Of a stretch of DNA of 64,000 nucleotides, positions 52,113 through 60,805 are shown in pieces. Origin of the DNA: Bog-950 sp964423405 (GTDB lineage: Bacteria > Bacteroidota > Bacteroidia > Chitinophagales > LD1); the NCBI GenBank assembly GCA_964423405.1, contig CAYREY010000002.1, positions 62,001 to 126,000 of the forward strand, given 5' to 3'. The notes beneath the pieces were generated by a model. That model made no database searches and was not told where the DNA came from. It worked only from the letters and a program-made list of their open reading frames with translations. Position numbers and translations under genes: made by a program. Each line of letters opens with the position of its first letter. Positions within the stretch are counted from its first letter, which is position 1.

Positions 52113-53543
52113 TTACTCTACACGGGTTACTTTAACCATGTTGGCGCGACCTTTATTGGCCAGCGGCATACTGCCAACATTTACGGCCAGGTCGCCGGCT
52201 TTAAGCAGGCTGTTCTCCTTAAGTGTACGTATTACATCGCGTATAGAGGTATCGGTACCTACAAATTTATCGTAGTGAAAAGCGCGTACCCCCCAGCACA
52301 GGCTAAGGCTGTTCAGCAGATCGTGGTTTTCGGTAAAAATGAAAATATTGGCTTTGGGCCTGTAGCTGCTAAGCATAAAGCCGGTGTAACCGCTAAAGGT
52401 CATAGCAATAATGGCTTTGGCCTCCAACTCGCTGCTCATGCGGGCGGCATTGTAGCAAATAGCATCGCTCAGGTACGTAGGCGAGTTTTTATCTACGCGT
52501 TGCTGCTTATCGTAAATAATGTTGGCGTGCTCAATATTGCTCAGTATTTTTTCCATTACCTGTATTACCCGTACCGGGTATTTACCGGTAGATGTTTCAC
52601 CGCTTAGCATTACGGCATCGGCACCATCTATTACAGCGTTGGCCACATCGGTAATTTCTGCACGGGTAGGGGTAGGGCTTTCTATCATGCTCTCCATCAT
52701 TTGGGTGGCTACCACTACCGGTTTGGCATATTTAATACAGCGGGCAATAATATCTTTTTGTATCAGCGGCATACGCTCCTGTGGTACTTCCACAGCCAGG
52801 TCGCCGCGGGCTATCATTATTCCATCGCTGGCTTTAATAATCTCGTCAATCTCTTTCAGGGCTTCCGGCTTTTCAATTTTAGCCATCACCTTCATGTACG
52901 AATTCTTTTTACCCAGTATTTTTTTTAATGACAGTACATCTTCCGGTGAGCGAACAAACGAAAGGGCTATCCAGTTAGCGCCATTGGCAATGGCAAACTT
53001 TAAATCTCTTTTATCTTTTTCGGTTAGTGCCGGCACCGATGTTTTGGTATCGGGCAGGTTTACGCCTTTATTGTTGCTTATTTTGCCACCCACTATCACC
53101 TTGGCCATTATCTTATCCTTACGGTTGGTAGATAATACCCGTAGCTCAATACGGCCATCGTTTATCAGTATGGCATCGCCAATTTCTACCTCTTTTGGTA
53201 GTGGGGGATAGTTGATGTATATTTTTTTGAAAGTACTGATGCACTCTTTATTGGTTATCTCTACTTCCCGCCCCTGTTCCAGCACCTCCATATTATCGCG
53301 TACTTCGCCTATGCGTATTTTAGGGCCCTGCAGGTCGGCCAGTATGGCTATGTTCAGGTTGTGTTCTTTGTTTATCTGGCGTACTTTTTCAAACCCATCC
53401 AAATGTTGCTTGTGGTCGCCATGGCTCATATTAAAACGGTACACATCCAGCCCGTTGCGCACCATATCTTCCATTATTTCTTTTTTGCTGCAGGCGGGGC
53501 CAAAGGTGGCCACTATCTTGGTTTTGTTTACGCGTACCTTCAT
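52113..53543 (-). CDS. pyk: Pyruvate kinase
   Basis: 476 residues. It starts TKIVATFGPACSKKEIMEDMV, with MSHGDHKQHLDGF (substrate region), KIEKPEALKEIDEI (catalytic Lys/Glu), IMIARGDLAVEVP and the VMLSGETSTGKYPV loop. It converts phosphoenolpyruvate to pyruvate with ATP formation. The start codon overlaps the stop of the IPExxxVDY gene by 4 bp (ATGA), so the two are coupled. Confidence 0.96.
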   Translation of the reverse strand: MKVRVNKTKIVATFGPACSKKEIMEDMVRNGLDVYRFNMSHGDHKQHLDGFEKVRQINKEHNLNIAILADLQGPKIRIGEVRDNMEVLEQGREVEITNKECISTFKKIYINYPPLPKEVEIGDAILINDGRIELRVLSTNRKDKIMAKVIVGGKISNNKGVNLPDTKTSVPALTEKDKRDLKFAIANGANWIALSFVRSPEDVLSLKKILGKKNSYMKVMAKIEKPEALKEIDEIIKASDGIMIARGDLAVEVPQERMPLIQKDIIARCIKYAKPVVVATQMMESMIESPTPTRAEITDVANAVIDGADAVMLSGETSTGKYPVRVIQVMEKILSNIEHANIIYDKQQRVDKNSPTYLSDAICYNAARMSSELEAKAIIAMTFSGYTGFMLSSYRPKANIFIFTENHDLLNSLSLCWGVRAFHYDKFVGTDTSIRDVIRTLKENSLLKAGDLAVNVGSMPLANKGRANMVKVTRVE

Positions 53544-54010
53544 CGTATAAATCGTTTAGGTGATATTAATTTCTGGGCGGGTACTTCTTCCTCGTACACC
53601 AGCCTTTCTTTACTTTTTATTTTCTTAAGTGGTATCTCGGCAGTCATTACCACTTCCGGGAAACCTTTTATACCCTCTATCAGGTTTTTTGTTTCATCGT
53701 CATCGTATCTGCCATGTATCTGCAGTATGTAGTCGAAGTTGTTTATCTCCGGTAGTAACACCTCATCCAGATTTTTGTTTGAGAAAACGATGTAGTAGTT
53801 TCTGTCGGTTTCTTCGCCGCCTTTAAATACGCTAAACTGTACTTTGCGGGTTCGGTCGGTGGGTTCAAATACCAGGTCTTTCAGTTTTCTGAAATCGGAC
53901 TGTAATAGCAGGTTGAGGTGATAGCACAGCTTATACTCTTTAAGCGACGATGCTATACCTACCAGTTTGTAGTCGGTACTAAGTTCGTTTTTAATTTTCC
54001 TTTCGGCCAT
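53540..54010 (-). CDS. IPExxxVDY-type conserved protein
   Basis: 156 residues, cytosolic. It matches my knowledge of the Bacteroidota IPExxxVDY family: NNFDYILQIHGRYDDDETKNLIEGIKG and the basic end (IPLKKIKSKERL) are typical, though the name motif itself is diverged (LPEINNFDY). The function is unknown. Its stop overlaps the pyk start, the common arrangement in the phylum, so it may act with or regulate pyruvate kinase (inference from position). Confidence 0.75.
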   Translation of the reverse strand: MAERKIKNELSTDYKLVGIASSLKEYKLCYHLNLLLQSDFRKLKDLVFEPTDRTRKVQFSVFKGGEETDRNYYIVFSNKNLDEVLLPEINNFDYILQIHGRYDDDETKNLIEGIKGFPEVVMTAEIPLKKIKSKERLVYEEEVPAQKLISPKRFIR

Positions 54011-54159
54011 ACCAGTACGGTTCCACGGTATATATACAAAGTGAATGTAAGAACTTTTAATGCAGTGCGGCTTCTGTACAATAAACTAACACTTGTTAAC
54101 TGTATAGCCATTGTATTTACCGGTAAGCGGGGCAGGGTTCATTATCTTACAATCAATTA

Positions 54160-54167
54160 TAAATTTG
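54160..54167 (+). promoter_or_regulatory. Bacteroidota -7 box for recG
   Basis: TAAATTTG matches TAnnTTTG and lies 15 nt before ATG 54183. The -33 position is weak (gttc). Confidence 0.5.
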
Positions 54168-54182
54168 GGGGCAGAACATACC

Positions 54183-56285
54183 ATGTCAACCTTATTACAA
54201 TCGCCAATAGAATACCTGAAAGGGGTGGGGCCCGAGCGCGGTGCCTTGCTGCGTAAGGAGCTGCACATAAATACGTTTGGCGATTTGTTGCAGCATTTCC
54301 CGTTCCGGTATGTCGATAGAAGTTCGATACAGAAAATACGCGACCTTAACCCGCATACACAGTATGTTCAGTTTAAGGGTAAGATTAACGGATTCAGATA
54401 TGTTGGAAACGGGCCGCAAAAAAGGCTGGTGGCCGGCTTTAGCGATGGTAGCGGCACTATAGAGCTGGTATGGTTTAAAGGCGGCGAGTTTGTACTTAAA
54501 ACCATAAAACCCAACAGCGAGGTACTGGTATTTGGCAAGCCTACTGTGTTTAACGGCGATTATAATATTGCCCACCCCGAAGTAGAATTGATTACAGAGG
54601 ATGTAAAACTAAGCGGCAAAGGCCTGCAACCGGTTTATTCATCTACCGAAAAAATGAAAAAGAAGTATCTGGACTCGAAGGGTATTGCCCGGTTGGTGCA
54701 GGTACTGATGGCACAACTAAAAGAGAAAGATGTGCCCGAGTTTTTGCCGAAAGAGGTATTGCAACAATATAAGCTTGTGCCCCGGTACGAGGCCATACAA
54801 AGTATACACTACCCCAAAAACGAAAGCCTGTTGCACGAGGCTACCCGAAGGTTAAAATTTGAAGAGCTGTTTTTGATACAGCTACAGATGCTGAAAGTGA
54901 AAGCCAACCGCGGGCAGGTATCGAAGGGTTTTATTATGGAGAAGATAGATAACCATTTCGACCGGTTCTATCATCACCAGTTAAAGTTTGAGCTAACCGG
55001 TGCGCAGAAACGCGTGCTGAAAGAAATACGCCGCGATACACTATCGGGCAGGCAGATGAACCGCTTGCTACAGGGCGATGTAGGTAGCGGCAAAACCATA
55101 GTAGCCTTGCTTACCATGCTAATGGCAATAGATAATGGCTTTCAGGCTTGCCTGATGGCACCTACCGAGATATTGGCTAACCAACATTACGAAAGCATAG
55201 TAGATGCCCTGCGCGGCATGAATCTGGAGGTGGCCCTGCTGACTGGCAACGTAAAGGGCAAGACCCGTAAGTATGTGCTGGAAAACCTGGCAGAGGGGAA
55301 GATAGATATAGTGATAGGCACCCATGCGCTGATTGAGGAAACTGTAGTGTTTAAGAACATAGGTATGGTGGTGATAGATGAGCAACACCGCTTTGGTGTA
55401 GCGCAGCGGGCGGCCCTGTGGACCAAAAATGAAAAGCCACCGCACATACTGGTAATGACGGCCACCCCTATACCACGTACACTAGCCATGACCATTTACG
55501 GCGATTTGGATGTGAGTGTAATTGATGAGTTACCACCGGGGCGTAAACCAATACGCACGGTGCACCGTACCGATGCCGACCGGCTGCGGGTGTTTGGCTT
55601 TATGAAAGAAGAGATAGCCAAAGGGCGGCAGATTTATGTGGTGTACCCGCTTATAGAAGAAAGCGAAGCGCTGGACCTTAAACACCTGATGGATGGTTAT
55701 GAAAGCATATCGAGGGCTTTTCCTAAACCGCAATACCAGATAAGCATAGTGCATGGCCGTATGCGTGGTGCCGATAAGGATTTTGAAATGCAGCGTTTTG
55801 TACGGGGCGAAACACAGATAATGATTGCTACTACGGTGATAGAAGTGGGTGTAAACGTGCCTAATGCCAGTGTAATGATTATTGAGAATGCCGAGCGTTT
55901 CGGGCTTTCGCAGTTACACCAGCTGCGTGGGCGTGTGGGCCGCGGGGCCGAGCAATCGTTTTGTATACTGATGAGCGGTAGCAAGCTATCGGAGGAAAGT
56001 AAAAAGCGTATTAGTGTAATGTGCAGCACTAACGATGGTTTTGTAATTGCCGAAGAGGATTTGAAACTACGCGGGCCCGGCGATTTGGAGGGAACGCAGC
56101 AAAGCGGCGTGGTAAACATGCATATAGCCGACCTGGTGGCTGATGTAAAAATACTGGAAGCCGCGCGCACCACCGCGCAGGATTTAATAGATAAAGACCC
56201 TTACCTGGACGAGCCGGGCCATCAGCCCCTGCTGAAATACCTTAGCGAGTCATCGAAAGAAAAAATATGGAGTAAGATATCCTAG
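54183..56285 (+). CDS. recG: ATP-dependent DNA helicase RecG
   Basis: 700 residues from ATG 54183 (MSTLLQSPIEYLKGVGPERG); a start at 54111 would cross the promoter box. An OB-fold wedge domain is followed by a helicase core with Walker A LLQGDVGSGKTIVALL, VVIDEQHRFGV and TATPIPRTLAMT. A conserved YPLIEESEALDLKH and the QLRGRVGRG motif complete it. It moves stalled replication forks and Holliday junctions backward. Confidence 0.97.
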   Translation: MSTLLQSPIEYLKGVGPERGALLRKELHINTFGDLLQHFPFRYVDRSSIQKIRDLNPHTQYVQFKGKINGFRYVGNGPQKRLVAGFSDGSGTIELVWFKGGEFVLKTIKPNSEVLVFGKPTVFNGDYNIAHPEVELITEDVKLSGKGLQPVYSSTEKMKKKYLDSKGIARLVQVLMAQLKEKDVPEFLPKEVLQQYKLVPRYEAIQSIHYPKNESLLHEATRRLKFEELFLIQLQMLKVKANRGQVSKGFIMEKIDNHFDRFYHHQLKFELTGAQKRVLKEIRRDTLSGRQMNRLLQGDVGSGKTIVALLTMLMAIDNGFQACLMAPTEILANQHYESIVDALRGMNLEVALLTGNVKGKTRKYVLENLAEGKIDIVIGTHALIEETVVFKNIGMVVIDEQHRFGVAQRAALWTKNEKPPHILVMTATPIPRTLAMTIYGDLDVSVIDELPPGRKPIRTVHRTDADRLRVFGFMKEEIAKGRQIYVVYPLIEESEALDLKHLMDGYESISRAFPKPQYQISIVHGRMRGADKDFEMQRFVRGETQIMIATTVIEVGVNVPNASVMIIENAERFGLSQLHQLRGRVGRGAEQSFCILMSGSKLSEESKKRISVMCSTNDGFVIAEEDLKLRGPGDLEGTQQSGVVNMHIADLVADVKILEAARTTAQDLIDKDPYLDEPGHQPLLKYLSESSKEKIWSKIS

Positions 56286-56291
56286 CGGAGG

Positions 56292-56328
56292 TGATTACTC
56301 TGATAAATGCAGATGATTACACGGATTA
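56292..56328 (+). repeat. Two tgattac-type repeats downstream of recG
   Basis: tgattactctgataaa (56292-56307) and tgattacacggatta (56314-56328). They are relatives of those near 43062 and 44149 and start 7 bp after the recG stop codon. Confidence 0.5.
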
Positions 56329-56340
56329 TAACCGGGTAAA

Positions 56341-56565
56341 TTAGTCTGCCGTGCGCTTAACCTTTTTTGCGTTGGGTGGTAGTATGCCGCTTTTGGGTTT
56401 GCTGGCTTTAGGTATGTCGGGTTTCTGTTTTCCTTTCTTGGCTTTTTTATCGGGAAAACTATCGGCATAAGTAGGGCAGGGCATTTTGTTGCTTTTGCAC
56501 GACGGTGAGCCAGCCAGAATAACTGCCGAAAAAAATAAAACCGAAATACTGCGTAGGGTGTACAT
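56341..56565 (-). CDS. Small Lys-rich lipoprotein with CPTY motif
   Basis: 74 residues. The N-terminus is a hydrophobic signal (SISVLFFSAVILAGSPSC) whose final Cys fits a lipid anchor, although the lipobox is not perfect. The mature part starts KSNKMPCPTYADSFPDKKAKKG and is strongly basic, with Lys, Pro and no further domain. It shares a CPT(Y/F) motif with the small lipoprotein at 60631. Function unknown. Confidence 0.6.
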   Translation of the reverse strand: MYTLRSISVLFFSAVILAGSPSCKSNKMPCPTYADSFPDKKAKKGKQKPDIPKASKPKSGILPPNAKKVKRTAD

Positions 56566-56682
56566 AAAATGGTTGCTTGTTCTGTATTACGTAAATGTAT
56601 TTGTTTTTGATACATTACACAACAACAAGCGCCTGAAAGGCACGCCAGTAGCGGGTTATCAACAGTAACACTTTTGTAACCA

Positions 56683-56713
56683 TTTGGAAAAAATGAACGT
56701 GCAGTTATCTTTG
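56683..56713 (+). promoter_or_regulatory. Promoter of the HU gene
   Basis: TTTG (56683-56686) and TATCTTTG (56706-56713) are exactly 19 nt apart, the full Bacteroidota consensus. ATG at 56752. Confidence 0.82.
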
Positions 56714-56751
56714 TTCAACAAAATTTTATAACCCAAATAAACCTCTCAAGT

Positions 56752-57027
56752 ATGAACAAAGGCGAATTAATCGACAAGATTGCAAAGGATGCAAAAATCA
56801 CTAAAGGCCAGGCCGGTGATGCTCTTGATTCTTTCATGAACGCAGTAGGCAGCACCCTGTCGAAATCAGGTAAAGTAACCCTGGTTGGTTTCGGAACTTT
56901 CTCAGTTTCTAAACGCGCTGCCCGCAAAGGCCGTAACCCACAAACCGGTAAAGAAATCAACATTAAAGCAAAGAAAGTTGCGAAGTTTAAAGCTGGTGCC
57001 GAACTGGCAAAACGCGTAAACAAGTAA
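56752..57027 (+). CDS. HU family DNA-binding protein
   Basis: 91 residues, normal length. It begins MNKGELIDKIAKDAKITKGQA, carries VTLVGFGTFSVSKRAARKGRNPQTGKEINI (beta-arm with the Arg-Asn-Pro tip at about 60-62) and ends KAGAELAKRVNK. It binds and bends DNA as a dimer and belongs to the nucleoid. A canonical promoter precedes it and a 15-bp terminator follows, so it is a single-gene unit. Confidence 0.96.
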   Translation: MNKGELIDKIAKDAKITKGQAGDALDSFMNAVGSTLSKSGKVTLVGFGTFSVSKRAARKGRNPQTGKEINIKAKKVAKFKAGAELAKRVNK

Positions 57028-57045
57028 GCTGCTTTGTTACCATAT

Positions 57046-57080
57046 ACAATACCCCGCACCTGTGGTGCGGGGTATTGTTT
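57046..57080 (+). terminator. Rho-independent terminator after the HU gene
   Basis: Perfect 15-bp stem (57046-57060 with 57064-57078), loop tgt, then T-run. Confidence 0.92.
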
Positions 57081-57194
57081 TTAGGGCTGTTTTGTATGGC
57101 AGTATATTGCCTTTTGGGGTGTAAAGCCGCGCCAATGCTTTAAAATGCCAATTGATTTTCTACTTTCGCACCTAACAAAAAACAAAATTTAAAT

Positions 57195-57383
57195 ATGGGT
57201 AGAGGAGATAAAAGAACCGCCAAAGGAAAAAGATTCAAAGGTTCATTCGGCAACAGCCGTCCACAACGCGTAAAAAAGAAAGCTGCTGCTAAGTCGGCTA
57301 AAAAAGCTACTAAAGCTGCTGCTGATAAACCAGCCAAAAAAGCTCCTGCTAAAAAAGCAGCTGCTAAAAAGAAAGAAGACTAA
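57195..57383 (+). CDS. 30S ribosomal protein THX with Lys/Ala-rich tail
   Basis: 62 residues. The first 26 (MGRGDKRTAKGKRFKGSFGN) are the Thx signature (MGRGD...RGK...G.). The remaining third is Ala/Lys-rich, with repeats of KKAxA and AAKK like histone H1 tails. Thx stabilises the head of the small subunit. A weak -7 box (TACTTTCG, 57161-57168) precedes it. Confidence 0.88.
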   Translation: MGRGDKRTAKGKRFKGSFGNSRPQRVKKKAAAKSAKKATKAAADKPAKKAPAKKAAAKKKED

Positions 57384-57409
57384 ACCTGTAACAGGTTATA
57401 GGCTAATTA

Positions 57410-57461
57410 AAATGGATAAAGGCGTTCCTGCTTAGCAGAACGCCTTTATCCATTTATTTTT
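57410..57461. terminator. Bidirectional terminator between THX and pdxH
   Basis: Arms 57410-57427 and 57438-57455 (18 bp) pair around a short loop and a T-run follows. It separates convergent genes. Confidence 0.9.
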
Positions 57462-57481
57462 TACCAGTACCTGTACATGGG

Positions 57482-58120
57482 TTATGGCGCCAGGCGTTTA
57501 ATGCGCCAGGCTCCGTTTTCTAGCACGTAAACAATACGGTCATGTAGTCGGCTGGCCCGCCCCTGCCAAAACTCGAAGTAGTTAGCCTTTACCAGGTAGC
57601 CGCCCCAGTTTTCGGGGCGCTTTGTTTCGCCCGATTCTTTTAGCGCCTGCAGTTTATCTTCCAGGTATTCGCGGTTGGGTATCTCTTCACTCTGTTCAGA
57701 TACGATAGCGCTAAGCCGGCTCTCGTAAGGGCGCGAGGCGAAGTATTTTTCCGACAGGTGGGCCTCTATTTTTTCTACAGTACCCTCAATGCGTACCTGC
57801 CGCTCCAGCTGATCCCAGAAAAACAAGAGCGAAGCCTGCGGGTTAGCTTCTATTTCGCGGCCTTTACGGCTGTGGTAGTTGGTATAAAATACCAACCCGT
57901 TCTCATCGAAAGCCTTTAGCAGTACAATGCGCGAAGAGGGTTTGCCATCGGCCGTAGCGGTAGAAAGCACCATGGCGTTTGGTTCGGTAATCCCGTCTTT
58001 AATGGCATCATCCAGCCACCAGCCAAATTGCTCGTAGGGGTTGGGCGATATTTGCTTTTCGGTCAACTCGTGGCGGGTATAGTTTCGGCGGTTATCGTGC
58101 AGGTCTTTTGATGATGACAT
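57482..58120 (-). CDS. pdxH: Pyridoxamine 5'-phosphate oxidase
   Basis: 212 residues, typical length. It has NAMVLSTATADGKPSSRIVLLKAFDENGLVFYTNYHSRKGREI (FMN and substrate region), RIEGTVEKIE and WGGYLV with FWQGRASRLHDR at the C-terminus. It oxidises pyridoxamine or pyridoxine 5'-phosphate to pyridoxal 5'-phosphate with FMN. It is a single gene convergent with the THX gene. Confidence 0.95.
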   Translation of the reverse strand: MSSSKDLHDNRRNYTRHELTEKQISPNPYEQFGWWLDDAIKDGITEPNAMVLSTATADGKPSSRIVLLKAFDENGLVFYTNYHSRKGREIEANPQASLLFFWDQLERQVRIEGTVEKIEAHLSEKYFASRPYESRLSAIVSEQSEEIPNREYLEDKLQALKESGETKRPENWGGYLVKANYFEFWQGRASRLHDRIVYVLENGAWRIKRLAP

Positions 58121-58347
58121 ATTGCTTACTTGATTCGGTACAAAGCTAAAATATTACAGCCGGTTTAATGTATGACAATCAACAGCCTTACAATAACAAG
58201 TGCTCCGGTGTGTTTAGCTGTTTTTAGCACTGGCAAAAATTATAAATGATTAAGAATAATTTTTGTGGAAAAGTTGCGTTAAGTGTGGTAAGATTTTACC
58301 TACTTTGCCCGCAATTAGAAACGCTCTCAAAACACACACTCCAAAGC

Positions 58348-59376
58348 ATGGCTTTGTTTAATTTTTTAACTCAGGAGATTGCCATTGACTTAGGCACCGC
58401 CAATACGCTGATTATCCATAACGATAAAGTAGTAGTTGACCAGCCATCGATAGTGGCCATAGACCGCCGCACCGATAAAGTAATAGCGGTGGGTTCTCGG
58501 GCTATGCAGATGCACGAAAAAACCCACGAGAATATTAAAACCGTTCGCCCGCTGAAAGATGGTGTAATAGCCGATTTTCGCGCTGCCGAAAGTATGATAC
58601 GCGAAATGATAAGCATGATTTACGGCGCTAAGAAACCCTTGTTTCCGCCACGCTACAAAATGGTTATCTGTATTCCATCGGGTATTACCGAGGTAGAAAA
58701 ACGCGCTGTAAAAGACTCGGCCGAGCAGGCTGGTGGCCAGGATGTAAAAATGATACACGAACCTATGGCTGCGGCTATAGGTATTGGCATAGACGTAGAA
58801 GAACCCAACGGTAACATGATTATTGATATTGGTGGTGGTACCACCGAGATTGCGGTAATAGCACTTTCGGGTATTGTGTGCGACCAGAGTATACGTGTAG
58901 CCGGCGATGAGTTTACGCTGGATATAGTTGATTACATGCGCCGCCAGCATAACATGCTGATAGGTGAACGTACCGCCGAGATGATTAAGATTAACGTTGG
59001 TTCGGCGCTTACCGATATTGACAGCCCGCCGGATGATTACGCTGTAAACGGACGTGACCTGATGACCGGTATACCTAAACAGATTATAGTTTCGTACTCA
59101 GAAATTGCTCATGCTATCGATAAATCGATATCGAAAATAGAAGAGGCTATTTTGAAAGCGCTTGAAACTACCCCACCCGAGTTAGCTGCCGATATATTTA
59201 AAACCGGGCTTTACTTAACCGGTGGCGGTGCCTTGCTGCGCGGGCTGGATAAGCGTATAAGCCAAAAAACCAAACTACCGGTACATGTAGCCGAAGACCC
59301 GCTACGTGCGGTGGTACGCGGCACGGGTATTGCACTTAAAAACATGGATCGTTTCACGTTCCTGATGGACGAATAA
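58348..59376 (+). CDS. mreB: Rod shape-determining protein MreB
   Basis: 342 residues from ATG 58348 (MALFNFLTQEIAIDLGTANTLI); an in-frame start at 58246 would add 34 non-conserved residues. The actin-type ATP site is clear: DLGTANT, IDIGGGTTEIAVI near 185 and LTGGGALLRG near 290. It forms filaments under the inner membrane that direct cell-wall synthesis. A possible -7 box (TACTTTG, 58301-58307) lies 40 nt upstream. mreC follows after about 95 bp. Confidence 0.95.
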   Translation: MALFNFLTQEIAIDLGTANTLIIHNDKVVVDQPSIVAIDRRTDKVIAVGSRAMQMHEKTHENIKTVRPLKDGVIADFRAAESMIREMISMIYGAKKPLFPPRYKMVICIPSGITEVEKRAVKDSAEQAGGQDVKMIHEPMAAAIGIGIDVEEPNGNMIIDIGGGTTEIAVIALSGIVCDQSIRVAGDEFTLDIVDYMRRQHNMLIGERTAEMIKINVGSALTDIDSPPDDYAVNGRDLMTGIPKQIIVSYSEIAHAIDKSISKIEEAILKALETTPPELAADIFKTGLYLTGGGALLRGLDKRISQKTKLPVHVAEDPLRAVVRGTGIALKNMDRFTFLMDE

Positions 59377-59472
59377 GCCAATTGGATAATGTACCGGCGA
59401 TAGAACTTCCAAAGCGCTTTTCCGGTTACGGCCTTCTAATTTTCCTGATTCTTCAATTTCCGAATTGAATTT

Positions 59473-60312
59473 ATGTATAACCTCTTTCAGTTTTTTATCA
59501 GGTACCACCTGTTTATACTGTTCCTGCTGATGGAGGGCTTTTGCTTTTACCTGGTTTTTCAAACAAAACATTACAACGAAGTAGCTTACCTGGGCGCTGC
59601 TAACGAGGTAAGCGGCAATATGTATGCTACCTACCGTGGTGTAAACGATTACCTGTACCTGCGCCGCTACAGCGATTCGCTGGTGGCAGAAAACGCCAGG
59701 CTACGTGCCCGTTTAGAGGAGTCTGTTTACAACTTGAAAATAGACAGTGGCCATGTAAGCGACTCTACCACTAAAACCGTGCAGCACTATTCTTATATCA
59801 GTGCGCGGATTATACAAAACTCGGTAAACAAGGCGGTAAACATTATATATCTTGATAGAGGCCGGTTACAGGGCGTGCAAAAGCAAATGGGCGTGATAAA
59901 CGGCAACGGTGTAGTGGGCCAGGTTATTAGTGTAACCGACAATTACTCGGCTGTAAAAAGCGTATTAAGCAATGGTACTAAGGTGAGTGCCAAGTTTAAG
60001 AAAAATGAATTTTTTGGTAACATACATTGGGATGGTATTAACTCTACCACCGCTACACTGGAAGATATACCCAAACATGTACCGGTGAAAGCAGGCGATA
60101 CACTGGTAACAAGCGGGTTCTCTCAGCTATATCCGCGTAACGTAATGGTAGGCACGGTAAAAACCGTGAAAATGGAACCCGACAAAAATTTTCTGGATAT
60201 TACCATTAACCTCTCTACCAATTTCAACAGCCTGAGCTATGTGTATGTGGTAAACAATATGCGTAAAGAGGAGTTGCAGGTGCTGGACACCATGGTGGTA
60301 AAAGCCAAGTAA
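59473..60312 (+). CDS. mreC: Rod shape-determining protein MreC
   Basis: 279 residues. One membrane helix at the N-terminus (LFILFLLMEGFCFYLVF), a coiled coil (about 60-95) and the beta-domain (NKAVNIIYLDRGRLQGVQKQMGVINGNGVVGQV) are in the usual order. It links MreB to the cell-wall enzymes in the periplasm. Unlike most Bacteroidota clusters no mreD, PBP2 or rodA gene follows; a convergent feoA gene is 2 bp away. Confidence 0.93.
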   Translation: MYNLFQFFIRYHLFILFLLMEGFCFYLVFQTKHYNEVAYLGAANEVSGNMYATYRGVNDYLYLRRYSDSLVAENARLRARLEESVYNLKIDSGHVSDSTTKTVQHYSYISARIIQNSVNKAVNIIYLDRGRLQGVQKQMGVINGNGVVGQVISVTDNYSAVKSVLSNGTKVSAKFKKNEFFGNIHWDGINSTTATLEDIPKHVPVKAGDTLVTSGFSQLYPRNVMVGTVKTVKMEPDKNFLDITINLSTNFNSLSYVYVVNNMRKEELQVLDTMVVKAK

Positions 60313-60314
60313 GG

Positions 60315-60560
60315 CTAGTTCAAGCTCATTTCAAAGCTTACCACATTGGTAATAATGGTTTCGGCGGCAGGCCGGTATATGTTAAACGTGTGGTTGTTTA
60401 TTTTTACCACTACCGAATTGGTGTTTGCGTTGTTTTCTTTCATTTCTACCAAATCGCCGGGAAAAACGCCCATTTCGAACAGTTTTTCGCATAGTATGGT
60501 ATTACGCATATCTACAATAAAGGCTTTTTCGCCAGGGGCTAATTGATGCAAAGGCTTCAT
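60315..60560 (-). CDS. FeoA domain protein
   Basis: 81 residues. It has the FeoA/SH3-like pattern: HQLAPGEKAFIVDMR near 6, EKLFEMGVFPGDLVEM near 26 and NIYRPAAETIITN near the end. FeoA aids ferrous iron uptake through FeoB. No feoB is adjacent, so it is either a separate regulator or a displaced partner. It converges with mreC with 2 bp between stop codons. Confidence 0.85.
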   Translation of the reverse strand: MKPLHQLAPGEKAFIVDMRNTILCEKLFEMGVFPGDLVEMKENNANTNSVVVKINNHTFNIYRPAAETIITNVVSFEMSLN

Positions 60561-60630
60561 AAGTAAGTGCTTAATGTTCAGGTAATGTAATACAAGCCCT
60601 AACTTTTGTCAATAGGCAAAGCCATAAAAA

Positions 60631-60768
60631 TTAATGCTTTAACCGGTGCCCGCCAAAGGTAGGGCAATCGCACTTTTGCGAGGCGCACGATTGCAGCGAC
60701 CCAGCCATAACCAGGGCTGTTAAAACAATAACCAGGGCCCGTACCATATTTTTCGTTTGTTTTTGCAT
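60631..60768 (-). CDS. Very small lipoprotein with CPTF motif
   Basis: 45 residues from the ATG at the complement of 60766-60768 (MQKQTKNMVRALVIVLTAL). The signal ends in SLQSC, a standard lipobox. The mature part is only CASQKCDCPTFGGHRLKH, with three Cys, two His and the CPT(Y/F) motif also seen in the lipoprotein at 56341. A longer in-frame reading from 60972 overlaps the glycosyltransferase gene and is not likely. Function unknown. Confidence 0.55.
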   Translation of the reverse strand: MQKQTKNMVRALVIVLTALVMAGSLQSCASQKCDCPTFGGHRLKH

Positions 60769-60805
60769 ATAATTACAACGTTCTGTTACAAAAATAATTA
60801 TACCC

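Noticed and set aside
58246..58347. Longer start for mreB
   Set aside because: MreB proteins begin close to the MALFNFLTQE motif; the extra 34 residues are not conserved and cross a likely promoter.
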